64,000 nucleotides of DNA from Deltaproteobacteria bacterium (GTDB lineage Bacteria; Desulfobacterota; DSM-4660; Desulfatiglandales; Desulfatiglandaceae), in NCBI GenBank assembly GCA_019310785.1, contig JAFDDR010000006.1:1-64000 (forward strand), written 5' to 3'. The translations under genes were made by a program, and so were the position numbers. Positions 1 to 8,887 of the stretch are shown piece by piece (the stretch's first letter is position 1; every line of letters starts with the position of its first letter). Under the pieces are notes generated by a model. The model saw only the letters and a list, made by a program, of their open reading frames with translations. It did no database searches and was not told where the DNA came from.

Positions 1-289
1 ATATGCAGTAACTGCAGTCAAGAGGACAGTTTGTTGCCACATTGAGGATCTGATAACCGCAGCAGATATATTCCCTGGTTCCCGGGCACGGCTTTAGGAA
101 TTCGCCTTTATAGGGTAGTAAGTGCAGGGTCTCTTTCCCCATGTCCGTTTCATCATTTCTTGCCTTGGATTCGGTTTCTTCTATCATTTGGACTGGAACT
201 TCAGGTAGTCTCCGCAGGATTTGATCTGTGAATGCCTCCCCTGAAGCCCCCTTTTCAATAATCACCTTCTTTATGTTTAAGCCCTTCAT
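1..289 (-). CDS. SplB-like radical SAM protein (3' part outside window)
   Basis: This gene reads off the left edge, so only the first 96 residues are visible. The ATG (289-287) overlaps the TGA of the ParB-like gene upstream by one base, so the two are almost certainly translated together. Near the visible end lies CPLDCSYC, a CX3CX2C cluster that binds the 4Fe-4S centre of radical SAM enzymes. The residues around it resemble the spore photoproduct lyase / DNA photolyase-like radical SAM family (COG1533). Members of this family repair UV-induced thymine dimers in spore formers, but many homologues in non-spore-formers have no known function. The fold call is good. The substrate cannot be judged because most of the protein lies outside the window. 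Confidence 0.72.
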   Translation of the reverse strand, partial: MKGLNIKKVIIEKGASGEAFTDQILRRLPEVPVQMIEETESKARNDETDMGKETLHLLPYKGEFLKPCPGTREYICCGYQILNVATNCPLDCSYCI

Positions 290-1278
290 CAGGCACCTCT
301 CTCCCAGGGATTTCCAAGTTCCTCCAGGCCGTCTATTTTAAAAAGTCTCCCAATTTTCTCTCTCAATTCCTTTCCCTCTTTAAAAAGGATTTCGAGTCTA
401 TAATCGGGCGATTCAAAAAAGAGGGGTGGATCTATACGCACTCCTTTTGGGAGATTCAAACTTGAGACCATCTTGTTGAAGGTTTTTTCCGCTTCAGTCA
501 GTGTAGGGAAACGCTTGATTTTTAGCAATCTGAGAACTGCCTTGGCCTTCTGAGGAGTATTCAGGCTATTATTCAAAAATATATTTTTTAAAGTCTGCTC
601 TTTTAAGAGTTCAATGACCGGCACCCTAATTACATGCGAAATATCAACTATATAATTAATAAGTTGAATTTGTTGATTAATGTTAAACTTTAGATTTGAT
701 ATCACGCTGAAAACAGGGGATCTGGATACTGTTTCCATGTTTAGAAGCATTCTGACGACCTGTAATGATATATGGCCCTGGGCCAAATAAACCTTGATCT
801 TTTCATCCAGTTCGTTTTCAATTTTTAGAAAAAGATAGAATGTCTCTTCACGTGACGGAAGGTCTAACAAAGGCATATAATCTTTCATGATTTCATTTAG
901 CGAAAGATATGAGTTCAGATGACTCAAGGCCATTCCCTTTTCAACATTATTCAGACTTCTTGTTGCCAGGTTTTCGTGGAGGTTCAAAAGGAGACATTCC
1001 AGGGGAGAAAATTCGGATTCTTGAAGGACCCTGCAAGGTATATGGTCCCATTTTATGGATTTGGCCGCCTGAATCCTGCGATACCCGGAAACAACCTTCA
1101 GTGTGCCCTTCCCGTCTTCTATTAACAGGGGACTGTTAACCAGCCCAACCCTTTTTACGGACCGGACGAGGGGCTCGAGTTCAAATCCGAAACTCATACA
1201 ATAAGGTCCGGGCAAATCGTCAATTCTCTTCAAATCTATCGGTTGAATGTCGGCTGATGCGATTTTTTGGATATCCAT
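289..1278 (-). CDS. ParB N-terminal-domain protein
   Basis: The protein has 329 residues. Residues about 10-110 match the ParB/Srx-like N-terminal fold: a VVSGYRRIQAAK segment stands where chromosomal ParB proteins have GERRxRA, and an NLHENL stretch follows. ParB proteins bind CTP and parS DNA. This one has no ParA partner beside it, and its C-terminal two thirds are not recognisable as a standard ParB DNA-binding domain, although residues about 120-240 are helical. It overlaps the downstream radical SAM gene by one base, which suggests a shared task, possibly DNA recognition or repair, rather than chromosome segregation. The start gives a conventional N-terminus (MDIQKIASADIQPIDL). The domain call is secure; the role is unknown. 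Confidence 0.75.
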   Translation of the reverse strand: MDIQKIASADIQPIDLKRIDDLPGPYCMSFGFELEPLVRSVKRVGLVNSPLLIEDGKGTLKVVSGYRRIQAAKSIKWDHIPCRVLQESEFSPLECLLLNLHENLATRSLNNVEKGMALSHLNSYLSLNEIMKDYMPLLDLPSREETFYLFLKIENELDEKIKVYLAQGHISLQVVRMLLNMETVSRSPVFSVISNLKFNINQQIQLINYIVDISHVIRVPVIELLKEQTLKNIFLNNSLNTPQKAKAVLRLLKIKRFPTLTEAEKTFNKMVSSLNLPKGVRIDPPLFFESPDYRLEILFKEGKELREKIGRLFKIDGLEELGNPWERGA

Positions 1279-1365
1279 CTTTTCTCCTTTAAACTCTACT
1301 TCGCTTTACGTTAAATAACACCAAACCCAATTCACTGCAAATTGTACTTTCTTTCTGCGCTTCTT

Positions 1366-1529
1366 GACTTTTTGTGAGCTCATTAATGTTGACAAACTCG
1401 TAAAAAATCGAAAAGTTCCCTTTTCCGTCATTCCGACGAAAGCCGGAATCCAGTATTTTCATATAGTTATGGCTGGCCTGGAACCCGGATTTCGCCGGGG
1501 TGACGACTTTTTGTGAGCCCATCAATGTT
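1366..1529. repeat. palindromic intergenic element flanked by 25-bp direct repeats
   Basis: A 28-bp arm at 1426-1453 (starting cgtcattccgacgaaagc) is imperfectly inverted at 1478-1505 (ending tttcgccggggtgacg). Outside the arms, near-identical 25-bp copies beginning gactttttgtgag occur in direct orientation at 1366-1390 and 1505-1529. The gtcattcc...ggaatccag core belongs to a palindrome type seen widely between genes of Desulfobacterota and related genomes. It lies between the divergent ParB-like and solute-binding genes and would form a stable hairpin in RNA. Confidence 0.7.
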
Positions 1530-1543
1530 ACCCTAAAAAATAT

Positions 1544-1573
1544 TTGCCTTTTCAACGGATTATTGAGTATTAA
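1544..1573 (+). promoter_or_regulatory. possible sigma-70 promoter for the first solute-binding gene
   Basis: TTGCCT at 1544-1549 is followed after 18 bases by TATTAA at 1568-1573, about 35-40 bases before the gene start. The match is moderate and rests on sequence alone. Confidence 0.35.
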
Positions 1574-1606
1574 TGAAAGGAAAAGGAACCGCACTGAGAA
1601 AGGCAA

Positions 1607-2800
1607 ATGCCGATGAAAAATACGTATAAACTGTCTTGCATGTTTTGGGTACTGGCTTTTTTGAGCATATTGATGGTCGGCACTGCCTTTGCCGATAACA
1701 TTAAGGTGGGAGTGCTCCTTCCGCTGACAGGGAAACTTGCAACGGCCGGCGAGATTGAACAGAATGCGTTTGTAATGGCAGTGGATGAAATAAATGCGGC
1801 GGGAGGTGTGGCCGGTAGGAAAATAGACCTGATTATTAAAGACACCGCTACCAACCCGCACGTGGGTGGTGCAGCTATTGAAAAATTGATATCACAGGAC
1901 AGGGTAGTCGTGCTGGGTGGTGGCTGTTCCAGCCCTGTGACCCGGACGACGGCTGCCGTGGCCCAGGAACGTGAAGTCCCCTTTCTGGTGAATACCGCTT
2001 CTGCCGACGAACTTACTGAAATGAAAAGAAAATATGTCTTCAGGCTCAACCCGCCGGCAAGCGAATATTCAGGGGCACTTGTTTCTTTCCTTACGAAAGT
2101 AGCCCGTATGAGGACTGCGGCTATACTGTATGAAAACACCGGTTTTGGGCGGTTCGGGGTAAAGGGCTTTTATAAAGTACGCAGGAAACTAAATTTCAGG
2201 GTGGTCTTGAAGAGAGGCTATGATGCAAGCACCCGTGACTTCAGGCCCCTGCTGGCCATGGTCAAGGACAGGAAACCCGACCTGGTCTACATAGTTTCTC
2301 ATAATATATTGGATGCTACCTTGCTGATGCAGCAGGCCGATGAATTGAGCCTCCATCCCAGGCTGTTCTTGGGAAGCGCTGCGGGTTTTACACTGCCTGA
2401 ATTCCAGGATTATGCAGGAGAGGCCTCGGAATATATCTATTCCAGTACTATCTGGTCCCCTTCAGTCTCCTACTCCGGCACCCGATCGTTCTATGACAGG
2501 TTTGACGCAAAATATGGCGCTCACCCGGATTACCATGGCGCCCAGGCATACGCGGCTATGTACGTGATTGCGGATTCATTGAAGAGGGCCAAATCCTTTG
2601 ATCCTGAGGACGTGAGAAATGCCCTGGCCGGGACTGACATGATGACAGTTTTTGGGCCGGTAAAGTTCGTTTCTTACGGAAAAAAGAAACAGCAGAATAG
2701 ACTTCCTACCTATTTAGTCCAGTGGATAAATGGAAAGCTTGAAATTGTCTGGCCCAGGGAGGTTGCTACGGCAAGGTACGTCTATCCTGCATCGAGGTAA
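1607..2800 (+). CDS. branched-chain/amide ABC transporter substrate-binding protein
   Basis: This is a periplasmic binding protein of the Leu/Ile/Val type (Peripla_BP_6, HAAT family), about 397 residues. A Sec signal peptide ends near the AFA/DN junction (residue 29). The mature part opens with IKVGVLLPLTGKLA, the usual start of LivJ-like proteins. A second in-frame ATG at 1613 gives a more typical signal peptide (MKNTYKLSC...) and may be the true start. It is followed after 105 bp by another binding protein and then livHMGF, so it may give the same permease a second substrate range. Ligands of this family include amino acids, amides, short-chain and aromatic acids; sequence alone does not say which. 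Confidence 0.88.
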   Translation: MPMKNTYKLSCMFWVLAFLSILMVGTAFADNIKVGVLLPLTGKLATAGEIEQNAFVMAVDEINAAGGVAGRKIDLIIKDTATNPHVGGAAIEKLISQDRVVVLGGGCSSPVTRTTAAVAQEREVPFLVNTASADELTEMKRKYVFRLNPPASEYSGALVSFLTKVARMRTAAILYENTGFGRFGVKGFYKVRRKLNFRVVLKRGYDASTRDFRPLLAMVKDRKPDLVYIVSHNILDATLLMQQADELSLHPRLFLGSAAGFTLPEFQDYAGEASEYIYSSTIWSPSVSYSGTRSFYDRFDAKYGAHPDYHGAQAYAAMYVIADSLKRAKSFDPEDVRNALAGTDMMTVFGPVKFVSYGKKKQQNRLPTYLVQWINGKLEIVWPREVATARYVYPASR

Positions 2801-2833
2801 AACAAGTATATCATTATCCCTTATGGCTTTGTA

Positions 2834-2862
2834 TTGACACCAATTTTTGTCTATAGTTTAAT
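2834..2862 (+). promoter_or_regulatory. sigma-70-type promoter before the second solute-binding gene
   Basis: A perfect -35 box TTGACA (2834-2839), a 17-base spacer and TTTAAT (2857-2862) lie about 44 bases before the ATG at 2906. The second binding protein and livHMGF can therefore probably be transcribed independently of the first binding protein. Confidence 0.55.
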
Positions 2863-2905
2863 ACCGTAGCTTAAAAACCAAATAATCCTAACAGGGAGGT
2901 ATGTC

Positions 2906-4189
2906 ATGAAAAATCTACCAAAATTACTGTTTTTGATCATTGCCCTTTCTTGTTTCATTTTAACAGGTTTTTCGATCGCCGAGGCAAAATCGGCAGGTAA
3001 GATCGTGATCGGTCATCCTGCTTGCCTTTCGGGAAAGTACGCAAAGGCAGGTGAACAGGCAGTTGGTGGAATAAAAGCTTGTATCAATTGGGTAAATAAT
3101 GTCTATGGTGGCGTGAAAGTAGCAGGGAAGAAAGTTCCTCTTGAATATAAGTACTATGATTGTGAGTCAAAAAAAGAGGCCGTCACAAGTCTGATCGGCC
3201 GGCTGATTACGGTTAACAAAGTGAATGTTGTTTTCTCCGCATATAGCTCCGGTTTAACTCTTCGCGGCGCCCCGGTGACCGAGAGTCATCAGATGCTCTA
3301 TATGGATCATGGCGGCGCTAATAACAAGATATTCAGGCAGGGTTTCAGATATATTGTCCAGACCATTGGGCCTGCCACAAGCTATCATCAGGGAACGCTC
3401 GATATGATTCATAAAATTGACCCTAAGGCCAAGAAAGTTGCACTGGCCTATGAAGATTCAGAGTTCGCAAAGATGGTAATGCATGGAGCAGAAAAACACG
3501 CTAAAAAGCTTGGGTTTAATATTGTCTTTAAGCGTACCTATCCCAAAGGCGTAACAGACTTAACCCCCCTGCTCTCAGCTTTGAAAGGGAGTAAACCGGA
3601 TTTCACCCTCGGCGGCGGGCACTTTGAAGATGGCCAGCTCTTTAACCGGCAGATGTCTGATCTGGACATAGATACCAATGCCCTGTCACTGATAGCGGCA
3701 GCGACACTGCCAGCCTTTTATAAGGCTTTAACCAGTTTGGCAGAAGGCGTCATGGGCCCTTCACATTGGGAATATGGTGTAAAATACTCGGCTGATGAGG
3801 CAAAGAATGTGGGGCTGGATTGGATCGGCCCGGACCAGGATGAATTTGTAGCCCTTTTTAAAAAGGCCGTGGGCAAAGATATTATCCCGGATTATCATGC
3901 CGCTGAAGCCGGAGCTCAGGTGTTGGCCTATGTATTAGGAGTAGAGAAGGCAAATTCCCTTGATTCGGATAAAGTAAGAGCGGCCCTTGGCAATCTGAAG
4001 TTTATGTCTTTCTATGGGGGCTGGGATGTTGACGATACAGGACTTCAGGTCGGCCATTCTATGGTAGATGTTCAGTGGCAGGGAGGCAAAAGGGTCATTG
4101 TATGGCCCGAGGAAGCCCAAACCGGTAAGCCCTGCTATCCCATGCCCACATTTGCAGAAAAAGCAAAGGGGAAGGTAGCGATCCCGTAA
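2906..4189 (+). CDS. branched-chain/amide ABC transporter substrate-binding protein
   Basis: The protein has 427 residues and a signal peptide ending near IAEA (residues 1-27). The mature part begins GKIVIGHPACLSGKYAKAGEQ and belongs to the Leu/Ile/Val-binding (HAAT) family. A strong ribosome binding site (GGGAGG at about 2894) precedes the ATG, and the gene has its own promoter-like sequence, in keeping with the high expression usual for binding proteins. It stands directly before livHMGF and is the most likely main partner of that permease. It is only distantly similar to the preceding binding protein. The transported solute is not identifiable from sequence. Confidence 0.9.
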   Translation: MKNLPKLLFLIIALSCFILTGFSIAEAKSAGKIVIGHPACLSGKYAKAGEQAVGGIKACINWVNNVYGGVKVAGKKVPLEYKYYDCESKKEAVTSLIGRLITVNKVNVVFSAYSSGLTLRGAPVTESHQMLYMDHGGANNKIFRQGFRYIVQTIGPATSYHQGTLDMIHKIDPKAKKVALAYEDSEFAKMVMHGAEKHAKKLGFNIVFKRTYPKGVTDLTPLLSALKGSKPDFTLGGGHFEDGQLFNRQMSDLDIDTNALSLIAAATLPAFYKALTSLAEGVMGPSHWEYGVKYSADEAKNVGLDWIGPDQDEFVALFKKAVGKDIIPDYHAAEAGAQVLAYVLGVEKANSLDSDKVRAALGNLKFMSFYGGWDVDDTGLQVGHSMVDVQWQGGKRVIVWPEEAQTGKPCYPMPTFAEKAKGKVAIP

Positions 4190-4280
4190 TCACTACAAAC
4201 CGTGGGGATCTCCTTTAGACCAGCCAAGGGTTTTAGTGGAGGTCCCTGTCAGTATCCTGAAGCGAAGAAGGAAAACAGAG

Positions 4281-5168
4281 ATGATTGGAGCGCAGTTAGG
4301 CGGTAATTTGATCCAGGGCCTTGTTCTGGGCGCTGTTTATGGTATGGCCACCATGGGTCTTAGTCTTATCTTTGGTGTTCTGAAAGTTGTTAATGTGGGA
4401 CACGGGGCCTTTATCATGGTAGGGGCATTTGTATCCCTCTGGCTTTTTAATTCCCTCGGAATCAACCCGATTCTTGCTGTCCCCGTTGCCTTTGGTGTAG
4501 GTATCGGCCTGGGATTCCTGTTTTACTATACAACCATGCAAAGGTTGATTAAGGCACCGGAACTTGCAACTCTGCTCGCAACTTTTTCCTTGGGTATCCT
4601 ACTCGAAGAGCTTGTAAAACTCATCTTCGGATCAGAGTTCCGCGGCTTTAACTGGGTTGTTGGCAAGATTGATATTGGTGTAACGGTTCTGCCCATGTCA
4701 AAATTGTATGCCTGTATCGGCAGTGTGATTATCGCCCTTCTTCTCTACTTGTGGTTCAACAAGACACGGGCAGGGTCAGCAGTGCGAAGTGTTGTTGAGG
4801 ACAGTGAAGGCGCAAGGGTTTGTGGAGTAAATGTTGGGAGAGCCTATGCCCTGAGCTTTGCATTGGGGATTGGCATAACTGTTACGAGTGGCGTTCTTCT
4901 CACCATGTTTATCCCGGTTGGCATCAATCCCTATATGGGAGGAGGATATACGCTGAAGGCCTTCGTTATCGCTGTCTTGGGCGGCCTTTCATCCCCGTAC
5001 GGCGCTTTTTTCGGTGGATTGGCCTTTGGGCTGATTGAGAATGGATCCTATACGCTATTTGCCTTAATTCCCGGGGTGGAACCGTTTGCCCTGACCCGGT
5101 TTATATCTTTCGTAATGTTGCTGGTAATACTCCTGGTTAAACCGACTGGACTTCTGAGCTCAAAATGA
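4281..5168 (+). CDS. livH: LivH-type ABC transporter permease
   Basis: This is an inner-membrane permease of the HAAT family with eight or so hydrophobic segments, including the LivH hallmark GLVLGAVYGMATMGLSLIFGV near the N-terminus. A longer reading from GTG at 4236 is possible but adds a charged 15-residue leader with no family support. The ATG at 4281 is preceded by an AGAAGGAAAA stretch and gives the normal LivH N-terminus (MIGAQLGGNLIQ). The gene overlaps livM by four bases (ATGA), so the two permease subunits are translationally coupled. Confidence 0.92.
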   Translation: MIGAQLGGNLIQGLVLGAVYGMATMGLSLIFGVLKVVNVGHGAFIMVGAFVSLWLFNSLGINPILAVPVAFGVGIGLGFLFYYTTMQRLIKAPELATLLATFSLGILLEELVKLIFGSEFRGFNWVVGKIDIGVTVLPMSKLYACIGSVIIALLLYLWFNKTRAGSAVRSVVEDSEGARVCGVNVGRAYALSFALGIGITVTSGVLLTMFIPVGINPYMGGGYTLKAFVIAVLGGLSSPYGAFFGGLAFGLIENGSYTLFALIPGVEPFALTRFISFVMLLVILLVKPTGLLSSK

Positions 5169-6166
5169 AAAAAGAAAGCACAAATTACTATCCTTTAATA
5201 CCCGTATTTGTAGCATACCTAATCCTTTTTTTGATCGGCCAAAACATTTCGGGGATGTGGCAATTGGTGGCCATGCTCCTTTTCTACTGCGCCATGGGAC
5301 AGGCATTTAATATCTTTCTCGGCATGACCGGTTACGTGGATTTTGGTTATGTTGCTTTTATGGGTGTTGGCACGTATGGTATGGCTTTGGCAATCACGCA
5401 CCTTGCCCATTTTGAAGGACTCGGAAAAGGAATTATTGTTATCGGTTTTGTCCTGGCATTAGTGATGTCCACTCTGTTGTCTATGGCTGTGGGGGCAGTA
5501 GCACTGAGACTCAGGGGCGCTTACTTCGCCATCGCCACAATAGGAGTAAATGAAGGGTTCCGTTTTTTTATTGAAGGGGCAAGGATCTGGAATGGTTCTG
5601 AAGGCTTAATATTTACCGCCCAACTTAACCAGATCCTTGGAAGAGAATCTGCCAGCGCTTTAATGACCTATTGGGCTGATATCATGGTCCTTATCATTGC
5701 GGCATTGGCTGCTCTTGTAACCTTATATTACATGAGAAGCAAAATCGGCTATGCACTGACAGCGCTGAGGGAAGATGAAGACGCTGCAAAGGTTATGGGA
5801 ATCAATGTTACAAAATACAAGATCATAGCCTTTATCACAAGCGCCTGTTTCGCGGGTCTGGTGGGAGCTGCCTCATGGGCCTTGAAAACCCCTTATGTCT
5901 TCCCGCCGGAGGTTTTTGAGATTCATTATACCATAGAAGCCATTATTATTGTCCTCCTTGGTGGCGCAGGCACCCTTCTCGGTCCTGTTGCTGGCGGGCT
6001 TATCTATGGCCTCTCTAAATACTACCTCTCTATATTCATGCCGGGATTTCAGTTGCTTATTTTTGCGCCAATTATCATCATTATTATCATTTTATTCCCG
6101 GAGGGAGTGATCGGAATGTTAAAAAACAGGGTGAAGGATTCAGTTCTGGCAAAGTTTATAATTTAG
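5165..6166 (+). CDS. livM: LivM-type ABC transporter permease
   Basis: This is the second permease subunit, 333 residues, with about nine hydrophobic segments. It has the conserved LivM elements GQAFNIFLGMTGYVDFGYVAF and, near the C-terminus, LLGGAGTLLGPVAGGLIYG. It pairs with LivH to form the membrane channel. Its start overlaps livH by four bases and its stop lies 8 bp before livG, so all four genes form one operon. The C-terminus runs into a very isoleucine-rich segment (about residues 300-312), a membrane span typical of the family. Confidence 0.92.
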   Translation: MKKESTNYYPLIPVFVAYLILFLIGQNISGMWQLVAMLLFYCAMGQAFNIFLGMTGYVDFGYVAFMGVGTYGMALAITHLAHFEGLGKGIIVIGFVLALVMSTLLSMAVGAVALRLRGAYFAIATIGVNEGFRFFIEGARIWNGSEGLIFTAQLNQILGRESASALMTYWADIMVLIIAALAALVTLYYMRSKIGYALTALREDEDAAKVMGINVTKYKIIAFITSACFAGLVGAASWALKTPYVFPPEVFEIHYTIEAIIIVLLGGAGTLLGPVAGGLIYGLSKYYLSIFMPGFQLLIFAPIIIIIIILFPEGVIGMLKNRVKDSVLAKFII

Positions 6167-6174
6167 GTTAGGAT

Positions 6175-6915
6175 ATGTCTTTATTAAAGCTGGAAAATGT
6201 AACAAAACGCTTTGGCGGTTTGATAGCAGTGAATGACGTCAGTCTGGAAATCAACCAAGGCGAATTTGTTGGCATAGTGGGTCCGAACGGAAGCGGGAAG
6301 ACGACCCTCTTCAATATTATCAGCGGGGTTTACATTCCGGAAGAAGGGCGTATTATTTTCGACGGATTGGATATCACAAATTTTCAGCCATATAAAAGGG
6401 CCCCCCTGGGCATAGGACGAACATTTCAAATTCCGAGGCCATTTGCCTCAGCCACTGTAAGGGAAAACGTAGCCGTTGGCGCAATGTTCGGTTCCCTTGG
6501 CGGCAAAGCGAGTGTGGATGAGTCTTTTGAAATAGCCGACCAAACCATTGAACGTATTGGCCTTCAGGATCACCGATTTAAGGCCGCAGGCGCACTGACA
6601 CCTGTAGAAAAAAAGCTGATGGAGATAGCTCGGGCCCTGGCAATGAAGCCCAAGCTACTCCTTATGGATGAAGCTATGGCCGGAATGCACCCGAATGATA
6701 TAGATCAAATGGTCGCATTTATTAAACAGATAGCAATTGAAGAGAAAATAGCCGTTGTTGCCATGGTCGAGCACATTATGCGGGCAGTAGTTGGAATGGC
6801 GGAAAAGGTAATTGTGTTGCATCAAGGCTCCAAGCTGGTTGATGCCCCCACGAAACAGGCCTTAGAAGACCCAAAGGTTGTGGAGGTGTACTTGGGTCAT
6901 CCACCGGAGGCATAA
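6175..6915 (+). CDS. livG: LivG-type ABC transporter ATPase
   Basis: This is a cytoplasmic ATP-binding subunit, 246 residues. Walker A is GPNGSGKTT at residues 36-44. The LivG-specific GIGRTFQIPRPF lies near residue 80. The signature region is the degenerate LTPVEKKLMEIARALA, and Walker B reads LLLMDEAMAG, with Ala where most ABC ATPases have Pro after the catalytic Glu. LivG proteins often lack a textbook LSGGQ, so these deviations do not imply loss of function. It lies two bases upstream of livF. Confidence 0.92.
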   Translation: MSLLKLENVTKRFGGLIAVNDVSLEINQGEFVGIVGPNGSGKTTLFNIISGVYIPEEGRIIFDGLDITNFQPYKRAPLGIGRTFQIPRPFASATVRENVAVGAMFGSLGGKASVDESFEIADQTIERIGLQDHRFKAAGALTPVEKKLMEIARALAMKPKLLLMDEAMAGMHPNDIDQMVAFIKQIAIEEKIAVVAMVEHIMRAVVGMAEKVIVLHQGSKLVDAPTKQALEDPKVVEVYLGHPPEA

Positions 6916-6917
6916 AA

Positions 6918-7625
6918 ATGTTAACCGTGCAAGACCTCGAATCAGGTTATGGCCCTATGCAGGTTTTATGGAAGCCGGGCATTCATGTGGAAAAAGGGAC
7001 CATAACTTCACTTTTGGGACCAAATGGCGTTGGTAAGAGCACTTTTCTTTACACCGTCTTTGGCTCTGTTGAGCCCTGGGGAGGTACGATAACCTATTCG
7101 GGACAGGATGTTACCACCTTTCCCACCCACAAAAAGGTCGAAATGGGCATAGCATTAGTGCCTGAAGGGAAGCACCTATTCCCCGATATGAATGTATATG
7201 AAAACCTTTCCATGGGCGCATACGTAAAAAAGGCACTCGAGCATAAAGACGAATCCATGGAACTTGTCTATTCATTGTTTCCTCGATTGAAAGAAAGACG
7301 TAAACAGTTGGCCGGGTCTTTAAGCGGCGGTGAACAGCAGATGGTAACCATTGCCCGGGCCCTGATGACAAAACCCGAATTAATAATGCTTGATGAACCC
7401 AGCCAGGGCCTGGCCCCATTGCTTGTACAGGAGGTGTTCAGGACCATAGAAAAAATGAAGGAAGAAATAGGTCTGACTATTCTCCTCGTGGAGCAGAATG
7501 CGGATGCGGCCCTGAATGCGGCAAGCTATATCTACATCTTACACGAAGGAAGGATCAAAGCGGAAGGAACACCTGAAGATATAAAGAAATCGGCTGATAT
7601 ACGTGAGGCATATCTCGGCATATAA
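6918..7625 (+). CDS. livF: LivF-type ABC transporter ATPase
   Basis: This is the second ATP-binding subunit, 235 residues. Walker A is GPNGVGKST (34-42), the signature is LSGGEQQMVTIARAL, and Walker B/D-loop is IMLDEPSQGLAP, which is the LivF hallmark. It completes the SBP-SBP-livH-livM-livG-livF transporter. It ends 17 bp from the convergent nucleoside transporter gene, with no obvious intrinsic terminator between them. Confidence 0.93.
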   Translation: MLTVQDLESGYGPMQVLWKPGIHVEKGTITSLLGPNGVGKSTFLYTVFGSVEPWGGTITYSGQDVTTFPTHKKVEMGIALVPEGKHLFPDMNVYENLSMGAYVKKALEHKDESMELVYSLFPRLKERRKQLAGSLSGGEQQMVTIARALMTKPELIMLDEPSQGLAPLLVQEVFRTIEKMKEEIGLTILLVEQNADAALNAASYIYILHEGRIKAEGTPEDIKKSADIREAYLGI

Positions 7626-7642
7626 CGCGCTTAAAACCTTGT

Positions 7643-8887
7643 TCAATATATAATTCCCACCAGTGCCCCCGTCATGCAGGTGGCTAAGGTTCCGGCCACG
7701 ATTGACTTAATACCTAAGCTTACAATTTCCCCCCTTCTTTCCTTTGCCATGGCGCCCATGCCGCCAATCATAATACCTAAAGAACCGAAGTTGGCAAAAC
7801 CGCACATGGCGTAAGTCATAATCAAACGGGACCTTTCACTTAAGGTATCCACGGGTAATGCGGCTAAATCGAGGTAGGCAAGCAATTCATTTAGAACTGT
7901 TTTGGTCCCCATAAGCGCTCCGGCCGTCTTTGCCTCGGACCAGGGGATCCCCATCAGCCACGTGACGGGGGCCATTACATAACCCAGCAACAGTTGAAAC
8001 GTGATTGACTGGCCTCCCAATTCGGGCAAAAAGCCCAAAATAAGGTTCAACAGGTGGACCAGCGCAACGAGGACCACTAACATGGCGATAATGTTAATAA
8101 GCAGTTTGACGCCATCTAAGGTTCCGCGGGTAATGGCGTCCATGGAACTGGCTGCACCCTTTGGCACCTCCACGTCTCCCCCGGTGGGTTCACCTGTTTC
8201 GGGGATCATCAGCTTGGATATGGTCACGGCCGCCGGGGCGCTGATAATGGATGCGATCAGCAGGTGTCCCATGATTCCGGGAATTACTTTGCTCAGGATC
8301 GCAGCATAAAGCACCATCACAGTTCCCGCAATGGTGGCCATGCCTGAGGTCATGATTGTGAACAATCCGCTCCTCGATATACCTGACAGATAGGGCCTCA
8401 CAAAAAGGGGCGACTCAACCATTCCCACAAAGATATTGGCCGCAGTACCCAGGCCTTCGACCCCGCCGATGCCCATTATCCTTCTTAAAACCCATGAAAA
8501 GGCACGGACAATGGCAGGCATTATTCTCCAGTAGAAAAAAAGCGAAGAAAGGGCGCTGATGACAAGGACCAGGGGGAGTCCGCGAAAGGCAAGGATATAG
8601 CTGGAACCGGGTATTCTTTCGTCAAATGGAAGGCCTGCCCCGCCGAGGTATCCGAATACAAATCCGGTTCCCGCCCTTGTGGATTCTTCCAGAGCCTGCA
8701 CGGCCCTGTTTAGCCATAGAAAAATATCCTGGCTTCCGGGAAATTTCAGCAGTAGCAGGGCCAGACCTGCCTGCAGACCAAGACCTGTGATCACGATCCT
8801 GATACTTACCTGTTTTCGCTTTTCGGAAAAAAGCCAGGCCAGGAGGGCCAGAGCAAGAAATCCGAACAAACTCTGAAGTGTGTCCAA
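7643..8887 (-). CDS. concentrative nucleoside transporter (NupC/CNT family)
   Basis: This is a polytopic inner-membrane protein, 414 residues, of the CNT family, which imports nucleosides with Na+ or H+. Visible domains are the N-terminal CNT region (residues 5-80), a central gate domain, and a C-terminal domain containing GTKTVLNELLAY, equivalent to the conserved NEFVAY-like motif, and the closing MCGFANFGSLGIMIGG segment. The start is a TTG at 8887, giving MDTLQSLFGFLAL, which fits the family N-terminus; there is no ATG in a suitable position. A purine nucleoside phosphorylase lies elsewhere in the window (45020) and could act on imported nucleosides, but the genes are not linked. Confidence 0.88.
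   Translation of the reverse strand: MDTLQSLFGFLALALLAWLFSEKRKQVSIRIVITGLGLQAGLALLLLKFPGSQDIFLWLNRAVQALEESTRAGTGFVFGYLGGAGLPFDERIPGSSYILAFRGLPLVLVISALSSLFFYWRIMPAIVRAFSWVLRRIMGIGGVEGLGTAANIFVGMVESPLFVRPYLSGISRSGLFTIMTSGMATIAGTVMVLYAAILSKVIPGIMGHLLIASIISAPAAVTISKLMIPETGEPTGGDVEVPKGAASSMDAITRGTLDGVKLLINIIAMLVVLVALVHLLNLILGFLPELGGQSITFQLLLGYVMAPVTWLMGIPWSEAKTAGALMGTKTVLNELLAYLDLAALPVDTLSERSRLIMTYAMCGFANFGSLGIMIGGMGAMAKERRGEIVSLGIKSIVAGTLATCMTGALVGIIY

Noticed and set aside
1289-1861. 190-codon reading frame on the minus strand
   Set aside because: It runs through a palindromic repeat and the antisense of a clear solute-binding protein; no domain or ribosome site is seen.
4236-4280. GTG-initiated extension of the first livH
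   Set aside because: The added 15 residues are charged and absent from the family; the ATG at 4281 gives the expected N-terminus.
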